This document shows positions 32,801 to 43,600 of a stretch of DNA of 64,000 nucleotides, piece after piece. The notes beneath the pieces were generated by a model that was not told the DNA's origin, searched no databases, and saw only the letters and a list, made by a program, of their open reading frames with translations. Location of the stretch: the NCBI GenBank assembly GCA_947471745.1, contig CANJKZ010000922.1:793501-857500 (forward strand). Direction: 5' to 3'. The first letter of the stretch is position 1. Every line of letters begins with the position of its first letter. This stretch comes from Closterium sp. Naga37s-1 (lineage: Eukaryota > Streptophyta > Zygnematophyceae > Desmidiales > Closteriaceae). A program made the position numbers and the translations under genes.

Positions 32801-35800
32801 CTAGGGTGTGCTTGCACTACTCGGGTGTGCTTGCACTACTAGGGTGTGCTTGCACTACTCGGGTGTTCTTGCACTACTCGGGTGTGCTTGCACTACTCGG
32901 GTGTGCTTGCACTACTAGGGTGTGCTTGCACTACTAGGGTGTGCTTGCACTACTCGGGTGTGCTTGCACTACTCGGGTGTGCTTGCACTACTAGGGTGTG
33001 CTTGCACTACTCGGGTGTGCTTGCACTACTAGGGTGTGCTTGCACTACTCGGGTGTGCTTGCACTACTCGGGTGTGCTTGCACTACTCGGGTGTGCTTGC
33101 ACTACTAGGGTGTGCTTGCACTACTCGGGTGTGCTTGCACTACTCGGGTGTGCTTGCACTACTCGGGTGTGCTTGCACTACTAGGGTGTGCTTGCACTAC
33201 TAGGGTGTGCTTGCACTACTAGGGTGTGCTTGCACTACTAGTGTGTGCTTGCACTACTCGGGTGTGCTTGCACTACTAGGGTGTGCTTGCACTACTAGGG
33301 TGTGCTTGCACTACTCGGGTGTGCTTGCACTACTCGGGTGTGCTTGCACTACTCGGGTGTGCTTGCACTACTAGGGTGTGCTTGCACTACTAGGGTGTGC
33401 TTGCACTACTAGGGTGTGCTTGCACTACTCGGGTGTGCTTGCACTACTCGGGTGTGCTTGCACTACTCGGGTGTGCTTGCACTACTAGGGTGTGCTTGCA
33501 CTACTCGGGTGTGCTTGCACTACTAGGGTGTGCTTGCACTACTCGGGTGTGCTTGCACTACTAGGGTGTGCTTGCACTACTCGGGTGTGCTTGCACTACT
33601 CGGGTGTGCTTGCACTACTCGGGTGTGCTTGCACTACTCGGGTGTGCTTGCACTACTCGGGTGTGCTTGCACTACTCGGGTGTGCTTGCACTACTCGGGT
33701 GTGCTTGCACTACTAGGGTGTGCTTGCACTACTCGGGTGTGCTTGCACTACTCGGGTGTGCTTGCACTACTAGGGTGTGCTTGCACTACTCGGGTGTGCT
33801 TGCACTACTAGGGTGTGCTTGCACTACTCGGGTGTTCTTGCACTACTCGGGTGTGCTTGCACTACTCGGGTGTGCTTGCACTACTAGGGTGTGCTTGCAC
33901 TACTAGGGTGTGCTTGCACTACTCGGGTGTGCTTGCACTACTAGGGTGTGCTTGCACTACTCGGGTGTGCTTGCACTACTAGGGTGTGCTTGCACTACTC
34001 GGGTGTGCTTGCACTACTCGGGTGTGCTTGCACTACTAGGGTGTGCTTGCACTACTCGGGTGTGCTTGCACTACTAGGGTGTGCTTGCACTACTCGGGTG
34101 TGCTTGCACTACTCGGGTGTGCTTGCACTACTCGGGTGTGCTTGCACTACTAGGGTGTGCTTGCACTACTCGGGTGTGCTTGCACTACTCGGGTGTGCTT
34201 GCACTACTCGGGTGTGCTTGCACTACTAGGGTGTGCTTGCACTACTAGGGTGTGCTTGCACTACTAGGGTGTGCTTGCACTACTAGGGTGTGCTTGCACT
34301 ACTAGGGTGTGCTTGCACTACTAGTGTGTGCTTGCACTACTCGGGTGTGCTTGCACTACTAGGGTGTGCTTGCACTACTAGGGTGTGCTTGCACTACTCG
34401 GGTGTGCTTGCACTACTCGGGTGTGCTTGCACTACTCGGGTGTGCTTGCACTACTAGGGTGTGCTTGCACTACTAGGGTGTGCTTGCACTACTAGGGTGT
34501 GCTTGCACTACTCGGGTGTGCTTGCACTACTCGGGTGTGCTTGCACTACTCGGGTGTGCTTGCACTACTAGGGTGTGCTTGCACTACTCGGGTGTGCTTG
34601 CACTACTAGGGTGTGCTTGCACTACTCGGGTGTGCTTGCACTACTAGGGTGTGCTTGCACTACTAGGGTGTGCTTGCACTACTCGGGTGTGCTTGCACTA
34701 CTCGGGTGTGCTTGCACTACTCGGGTGTGCTTGCACTACTCGGGTGTGCTTGCACTACTCGGGTGTGCTTGCACTACTAGGGTGTGCTTGCACTACTCGG
34801 GTGTGCTTGCACTACTCGGGTGTGCTTGCACTACTAGGGTGTGCTTGCACTACTCGGGTGTGCTTGCACTACTCGGGTGTGCTTGCACTACTAGGGTGTG
34901 CTTGCACTACTCGGGTGTGCTTGCACTACTCGGGTGTGCTTGCACTACTAGGGTGTGCTTGCACTACTCGGGTGTGCTTGCACTACTCGGGTGTGCTTGC
35001 ACTACTCGGGTGTGCGTAGACTTCCCCCCTGCCTCACTCCCCCCGCCTCACTCCCCACGCCTCACTCCCCCCGCCTCACTCCCCCCGCCTCACTCCCCCC
35101 GCCTCACTCCCCCCGCCTCACTCCCCACGCCTCACTCCCCCCGCCTCACTCCCCACGCCTCACTCCCCCCGCCTCACTCTCCCCGCCTCACTCCCCCCGC
35201 CTCACTCCCCCCACCTCACTCCCCACGCCTCACTCCCCACGCCTCACTCCCCACGCCTCACTCCCCACGCCTCACTCCCCCCGCCTCACTCCCCCCGCCT
35301 CACTCCCCACGCCTCACTCCCCCCGCCTCACTCCCCACGCCTCACTCCCCACGCCTCACTCCCCCCGCCTCACTCCCCCCGCCTCACTCCCCCCGCCTCA
35401 CTCCCCCCGCCTCACTCCCCACGCCTCACTCCCCCCGCCTCACTCCCCCCGCCTCACTCCCCACGCCTCACTCCCCCCGCCTCACTCTCCCCGCCTCACT
35501 CCCCCCGCCTCACTCCCCCCGCCTCACTCCCCACGCCTCACTCCCCACGCCTCACTCCCCACGCCTCACTCCCCACGCCTCACTCCCCCCGCCTCACTCC
35601 CCCCGCCTCACTCCCCACGCCTCACTCCCCCCGCCTCACTCCCCACGCCTCACTCCCCACGCCTCACTCCCCCCGCCTCACTCCCCCCGCCTCACTCCCC
35701 CCGCCTCACTCCCCCCGCCTCACTCCCCACGCCTCACTCCCCCCGCCTCACTCCCCCCGCCTCACTCTCCCCGCCTCACTCCCCCCGCCTCACTCCCCCC

Positions 35801-38800
35801 GCCTCACTCCCCACGCCTCACTCCCCACGCCTCACTCCCCACGCCTCACTCCCCACGCCTCACTTCCCCCGCCTCACTCCCCCCGCCTCACTCCCCACGC
35901 CTCACTCCCCCCGCCTCACTCCCCACGCCTCACTCCCCACGCCTCACTCCCCCCGCCTCACTCCCCCCGCCTCACTCCCCCCGCCTCACTCCCCCCGCCT
36001 CACTCCCCACGCCTCACTCCCCCCGCCTCACTCCCCCCGCCTCACTCCCCACGCCTCACTCCCCCCGCCTCACTCCCCCCGCTCATTCCCCCTGCCTCAC
36101 CCCCCCCGCCTCACTCCCCCTACCTCACTCCCCACGCCTCACTCCTTCCGCCTCACTGTCCCCCGTCTCACTACTTCCCACCTCGCGTCCTCCTCCCCTC
36201 CTCTCACGCCCCCACCACCCCTCAGGTACACCCTGGGCGGGGTCTACTATGCGCAGTATGACTCGAGTCCCGCGGGGAAGTTTGACGAGGTACGACTGGG
36301 GAAGGCTCGATCAATTTGTTGGAAGTAGGATAGGTGCGTTTGGCATTGGACAGGAGTTGGCTGGGCTTGGGAAGGCATGGCATTGGGAAGGCATGGCATT
36401 GGGAAGGCATGGCATTGGGAAGGCATGGCATTGGAAGGCATGGCATTGGAAGGCATGGCATTGGGAAAACGTTTGAAAGTGGATGGCGTCGATTCTGCTG
36501 TGTTGGTTGGTAGTTGTTGATTTAGGGACCCTTAGTGGATGGCATTCTTATGCAACGATTTGGCTCCCTTAGTATCCTAAGTCAACCCTCCCTTGCCCTC
36601 AAGTCAACTCTCTCGCCCCTCTCGCCCCATTCACCACCTTTCCATTTGTGTTCTGTCCTCCAAGCCCAGTCTCCTGCCGCTTTCCCCCAACCCACTCTTT
36701 CCTTCTCCTCTCTCCTCACTTTACCTCCCCCCTGTCGCCTTCCCTCTCGCCTGCCCTTCTTTTCCGCTCCCCCCTCCGTCCATCCCACTCTCCCTCCGCC
36801 CATCCCACTCCCCGTCCGCCCGTCCCACTCCCCGCCCGTCCCACTCCCCGCCCGTCCCACTCCCTGTCCGCTCGTCCCACTCCCCGCCCGTCCCACTCCC
36901 TGTCCGCCCATCCCACTCCCCGCCCGTCCCACTCCCTGTCCGTCCATCCCACTACCTGTCCGCCCGTCCCACTAGACATGAGCAAAAATTCGAACCCCTG
37001 TTCGGTTCGACTCGAAAGTGTTCGACTCGAACGTGTTCGAATGGTTTTTTTGCCCAAAATTGTTCGTGACGAACACCAAGGTGTTCGTCACGAACACGTT
37101 CGACTGTTCGAGTGTTCGTGTGCAGAAAAATGCACGAACACCTAGGTGTTCGCGAACACAATGTGTTCGTCGCAAACACCTAGGTGTTCGTGCATTTTTC
37201 TGTGCATCAAAGTTTGACGCGCTGGCTGGATCTAAAAGGGGAGGGCGACGATTTAGCTCAAGAATGAGCTCAATCGTCGATATAGCCTAAGGATGGCATT
37301 CCGCCCCCTACCCACTTAAACTAACACATTCCCACAGTTAAAATTCCACTTTGTGGCTGGAAACGTTAGGTATAAGGTTGGATTAAGGTAGGAGACTGTT
37401 GAAAAAAGGAACTAAGGGCATTACGGTTTAGGTTGGAGTTTAGCAAGGCAAAATTGGATATCCACCAGATCTGCACCAAGCCTAACTATATCTCTTGTAG
37501 GGCTAAAGGGAACGTGACATTGCTTCTAGTAGACTCGCCCTGCCTGAATGTGACTATACTGAAAGAATCCCCCAAGGCAAACTGTTCGAGTTCGGGTCAA
37601 ACACCTTAGTGTTCGGCCTTGCCTCAAAACTGTTCGACCCTATACTCGAACCGGGAACACTAACATTTAGGAAAACTGTTCGAGTCAAACGTGTTCGGTT
37701 CGCTCGTTGCTCATGTCTACGTCCCACTCCCTGTCCGCCCGTCCCCATCCCCCTCAGCTCGCCATCATTCCCGGCATCGTGTTGGACCCGCCTTCCTTTA
37801 GAGTCGACTCAAAAGTCATTTTGAGTCAACTCAAAAGCCCTCTCCTCCCGTACCCATCCCCCTCAGCTCGCCATCATTCCCGGCATTGTGTTGGACCCGC
37901 CTTCCCGCGTGAATCCACTGACTTGTGCCACTCCCTCCCTTCGTCCCTCTCCCCCCTCCGCTTCTCCCTCTCCCCTCTCTGCCCGTCCCTATCCCCATCC
38001 CCCCGCCTTCAGCTCGTCATCATCCCCGGCATTGTGTGGAGCCCGCCCGCCTCGTGAATCTGCTGACTTGTAACCTTGTAGCTCGACAATCCTCTCCCCT
38101 CTCCGCCTGTCCCCATCCCCATCCCCCCCTCAGCTCGTCATCATCCCCGGCATTGTGTGGAGCCCGCCCGCCTCGTGAATCTTCTGACTTGTAACCTTGT
38201 AACTCGACAATCCTCTCCCCTCTCCGCCTGTCCCCATCCCCATCCCCCCCTCAGCTCGTCATCATCCCCGGCATTGTGTGGAGCCCGCCCGCCTCGTGAA
38301 TCTGCTGACTTGTAACCTTGTAACTCGACAATCCTCTCCCCTCTCCGCCTGTCCCCATCCCCATCCCCCCCTCAGCTCGTCATCATCCCCGGCATTGTGT
38401 GGAGCCCGCCCGCCTCGTGAATCTGCTGACTTGTAACCTTGTAACTCGACAATCCTCTCCCCTCTCCGCCTGTCCCCATCCCCATCCCCCCCTAAGCTCG
38501 TCATCATCCCTGGCATTGTGTGGAGCCCGCCCGCCTCGTGAATCTGCTGACTTGTAACCTTGTAACTCGACAATCCTCTCCCCTCTCCGCCTGTCCCCAT
38601 CCCCATCCCCCCCTCAGCTCGTCATCATCCCCGGCATTGTGTGGAGCCCGCCCGCCTCGTGAATCTGCTGACTTGTAACCTTGTAACTCGACAATCCTCT
38701 CCCCTCTCCGCCTGTCCCCATCCCCATCCCCCCCTCAGCTCGTCATCATCCCCAGCATTGTGTGGAGCCCGCCCGCCTCGTGAATCTGCTGACTTGTAAC

Positions 38801-40575
38801 CTTGTAACTCGACAATCCTCTCCCCTCTCCGCCTGTCCCCATCCCCATCCCCCCCTCAGCTCGTCATCATCCCCGGCATTGTGTGGAGCCCGCCCGCCTC
38901 GTGAATCTGCTGACTTGTAACCTTGTAACTCGACAATCCTCTCCCCTCTCCGCCTGTCCCCATCCCCATCCCCCCCTCAGCTCGTCATCATCCCCGGCAT
39001 TGTGTGGAGCCCGCCCGCCTCGTGAATCTGCTGACTTGTAACCTTGTAACTCGACAATCCTCTCCCCTCTCCGCCTGTCCCCATCCCCATCCCCCCCTCA
39101 GCTCGTCATCATCCCCGGCATCGTGTGGGACCCGCCTGCCTCGTGCGCGTGAGTGCACTGCCCTGTAATCTTTTAAAACTTCTGCTACGTTGTACCTCTG
39201 TTATTTTGTCACTCTGTGACCCTGCAACCATGTGCCTCTCTGTTACCCTGTAACCCTGCGACCCTGTAGCCACAACCTCGCGTTTCCTTGCTTCTGTCCC
39301 TTGTCGTGCTATGCTGTATCCACACACCCTTCCCCTCTTAGTACCCCCCCCCCCTCCTCCCCCCTCCCTTCCTCCTCCTTCCCGCACCTTGCTCCCATTC
39401 TCTCATCCCTCAACCACCTCCCATCGCACCATCCTTCTTTGTCCATTTGCACGGCTTAATTGCAACAGGTGGGCGGCAGCAGTGATGGTGGATAGTGCCT
39501 CAGCCAGAGATCACGGTATCAAGGTGTGTGGACGGGATCATACAGAGTGTTTGTGATGCCTGTGATCGTTTCAACAATATTGATCACCAGAAACATGGAT
39601 TCCCCCTTTTTTTTTTTTCTGCTTTGGCTTCAGTGTGGCATTTCCACACACCCCGCCCCCCACTCCCACCACCCCCTCCCCCCTCCCCATTTTTTTTGGC
39701 TGTGGTTTTTCTGCCCTCCCTCCACTCAATTTGCCTCCCACTCCCTTCTCCCTCGATTCCATTTGCAGGAGGTTGGGCTGCCAAGTCGCTTCGTCTCGTT
39801 CAACAAGGTACTGCCTGGGTGGTGTGGTGTGGTGTGGTGTGGTGTGGTGTGGTGTGGTGTGGTGTGGATTGAATTGATTTCAACAAGGTACTGCCTGGGT
39901 GGTGTGGTGTGGATTGAATTGATTTCAACAAGGTACTGCCTGGGTGGTGTGGTGTGGATTGAATTGATTTCAACAAGGTACTGCCTGGGTGGTGTGGTGT
40001 GGATTGAATTGATTTCAACAAGGTACTGCCTGGGTGGTGTGGTGTGGATTGAATTGATTTCAACAAGGTACTGCCTGGGTGGTGTGGTGTGGATTGAATT
40101 GATTTCAACAAGGTACTGCCTGGGTGGTGTGGTGTGGATTGAATTGATTTCAACAAGGTACTGCCTGGGTGGTGTGGTGTGGATTGAATTGATTTCAACA
40201 AGGTACTGCCTGGGTGGTGTGGTGTGGATTGAATTGATTTCAACAAGGTACTGCCTGGGTGGTGTGGTGTGGATTGAATTGATTTCAACAAGGTACTGCC
40301 TGGGTGGTGTGGTGTGGATTGAATTGATTTCAACAAGGTACTGCCTGGGTGGTGTGGTGTGGATTGAATTGATTTCAACACATCTACACAACACACGAGT
40401 ATGCTCGTACACTCGCTATGTTGGTGTTGCTTTTGAGAAATCTTCTAAGCAACACCAACAAACATAGCTTTTGAGAGCTCTCAAAAGCAACACCGATATG
40501 GGTGGTGTGGTGTGGATGGATGTTAACACATCTAGACACGCGCATGCTCGTACACACGCCCGCTCAAACTCACGT

Positions 40576-40647
<72 letters not shown>

Positions 40648-43600
40648 GCGCATACACGCCCACTCACCCAAGGTTCAAAAATACGGCAATCGTAAATTAC
40701 GGTCCGTAATTTACGGTCGTATTTTACGGTGGTTTTGGCAAAAATACGGCCGTTTTTTTGTTGGAGTTTTGTTTGTACTTTTTTTTTTCCTGAAAGTTCT
40801 AGGCAGCTTACAACGATGACAAGGAAGCCTACAAGAAACTACACTACACTACCTAGGCAAATCTGCACCTAATCCCTCCTCTTCCTCCATCCTACTCCTC
40901 CTCCACCTCTTACTCCTCGTGCACCTCTCCTACTCCTCTCCTCCTCCACCTCCTACCCTTCATCCTCCTCGTGGTCCTCCTCCTCCTCATCCTCCTCCTC
41001 CTCCCCACTCTCACCATCACTGCAGTCCCACGGCCGGACTGCCTTAGGACGCTTGGAGGGTCCTACCTCCCGCCCATTGCTCTCTGCCGCCTCCTCCTCC
41101 TCCTCGTCGTCGTTCTCCTCATCCTCCTCCTCCTCCTCCTCCTCCTCCTCCTCCTCCTCCTCCTCCTCCTCCTCCTCCTCCTCCTCCTCCTCCTCCTCCT
41201 CCACACGCTTCTTTCCTCTCCCCTTTCGCTTGCATGGCCCCTTTCCCTTCTCCTTCCTCTTCCTCTTGGAGCTCTCTCCCGCGCGCTTCTTCTTCTTCTT
41301 ACCAATGCTCCCAAATACAGTCCAGTCGATGGTGCACTCTGCCACCTCGGCTCCCTCCTCCTCTTCAGCCCCACCTTCATCCTCTTCCACTGTTGCGGGC
41401 GGGGGCACGGCAATGCCCTCTTTGAGGGTTCCGTCGGTGAGATCAGCGTACAACTTCGCACGCGCCTGAGTTTTGCGATCAAACGCATCGCGGGCCCTCC
41501 TGGTGAAGGCCACGAAGGTGACATCAATCATCTTCTTGGCCGCGATGCGGTTCCGATCCCGCCTTTGCACTCGTGCAAGGGCGGAAAAATACCGCTCCAC
41601 CTCGGACGAGGTGACGGGCTGTGATAGGGTCGTCACAGCCAGTTCTTGGAGCGCTTGCACTTCCCCACCGAAAATCCACCACCACTCCGCATCCGTCATG
41701 CGCCCCCCCTCCACCAAGGTCTTGGCTGCCCATAGAGCGTCATCCGACCCGAGGCGGCCCTCACCCTTGTGGAACTGCACCAGCTGTGTCTGCAGCTTGA
41801 TGCGCTGGGCAACATCCCCCCCCCGGGCCTGAATCACCTGGTCGGCCCCCTTCCTCACTTCCGCATCGGTTCTCACCTCCCCCGCGTACTGGTTGCGGGG
41901 ATTAAGAAGCCATCCCAGGGCATGCAGGGGGTTGTGCAGTTGCCCGTCCCATCGCCGGGCAAGGATGCCCTTGATGGATGCCATGAAGGTGCTCTTGTCC
42001 TTGGCCAAGAGCAGGCCCGTCTTCTTGATGAATACCGCGGCTGCTCACGGTGAGGATGGAGGAGTTGATTGTTAACATAGGGAGAAGGAATAGAAGTAAA
42101 CATAAAAGAGATTTGCACTTACCGGCGGCCTCTGCAGCTTCCCGTGTCTTGACCGTGATATCAATCATGAGGCCATAGATTTGGCCCATGACTTGTGCCC
42201 GCGTGTCAACCACCCTTAGCACTTCATAAACCGGCGTGAGGAGGCGGAGCACCGCAGAAACACAGTCCCAAAAGACGTCGTCTAGAAGAAGCGCCCGCAC
42301 CTCCTGCGCTTCTTTCTTTTGCGCCACCGCCACCCCTTTCCATTCATTGCTGATGACCATGGCCTGGAGAGCCCTCTTCACCTCCAAGAAGCGGCGTATC
42401 ATGATGACTTGAGTGCCGAACCGTGTCGCACCCGGCCGCACCAATGCAAGCTTGGTAAAAAGCTCGCGGAATAGAACGACGGCGGAGGCGCTGCCCTTGA
42501 TCATCATGACGACTCGATGCACTTGCTCTAACACGCGTTTGACGGGCTTAATTTTCCCTAGGTCGTGAAGCATAAGATCCAAGCAGTGGGCGGCGCAGTT
42601 CGCGAAAAAAACCGAGGGAAACTCCTCTTTAAGCTTCTCAGCCGCGGATCGATTGCTAGACGCGTTGTCCATGATGACCTGGACCACGAGGTCCTTCCCC
42701 ACTTCGGAGATTGAGTTCCCGATGAGGCCCGCGAGGTAATCTCCTGTTTTCTTGGCGGTTTTCGAGTCCACGATGTCCACAATGACGGGCGCGGTGTCAT
42801 TGTGGGCGATGACGCACACGATCCCGCGGGACTTCATGCACGTCCACCCGTCCACCGAGAGACTGCACCCGGTCGTCTTCCAACTCTCCTTCAACGGCCT
42901 TACAAGCTCCTCGGCGTCCGCCCTTAACTTGTCGAGGAGAGAGCCGGACACCTTGTAAGGGGTTGGGAGTGTGTATGGCTTCGCGAACACGACCGCCGCG
43001 TCAACGAAGGCCTGTAGCGCACGCGATTTGGAGACGTTGAAGGCTAGATCATTCTCTGCCACAACTGCCGCCCACAGGTAGTCCAAACGCGCGCGGGCAA
43101 CGGTATCCGCCATATCGCGGATGTCCCGCTGCTTAGAACGCCTTGCGGGCTGCATCTCGACCGTGGTGGAGGTAGAGGCCCGGTTGGAACTGGATGGTGT
43201 GGAAGACCGATCCCTCTCGTCGGCTTCACGAAGCCGCTTGGCAAACTCGGACGGACACGGCAACACGTTCTTCTCCCTTGATCGAGGGGTCCCGTAGATG
43301 TGCTCTCTAATACGAGTGGCATTTGACGTCACAGTAGCAGGGCAATAGCTGCATGTCGCGGTGACTACGCCGTTAGGAGATGTAACCTTCGTCACGTGCT
43401 CCCACACCTCCGAGAAAGGTCTAACCATGGTGGAATACCGCACTTGACTGAAGCTGTAAAATGCCTACTAAGATGTACTTGTCGAGTAGGTTTATCGCCC
43501 TGCTCTTTGTACCTTGCTAGACTTGGTTGTGTTGCTTTGGCGAACGGAAAAGGCAGAAGGGATGGGATGGGATGGGATGGAGATTGGACTAACGCTATTG

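Noticed and set aside
30911..35015. Long open frames encoding repeated LHYSGVLALLGCACTTRV peptides
   Set aside because: They arise from a 19-bp period cycling through all three frames; the A/C variant site creates or removes TAG. The array lies between NXD1 exons 2 and 3 and is intronic.
34575..36476. 633-residue frame across the 19-bp and 14-bp arrays
   Set aside because: Pure repeat translation that also runs through NXD1 exon 3 in the wrong frame.
37750..39148. CRISPR-like regular array (121-bp unit)
   Set aside because: There are no unique spacers between identical repeats; the whole unit is repeated and contains an NXD1 exon. The context is eukaryotic.
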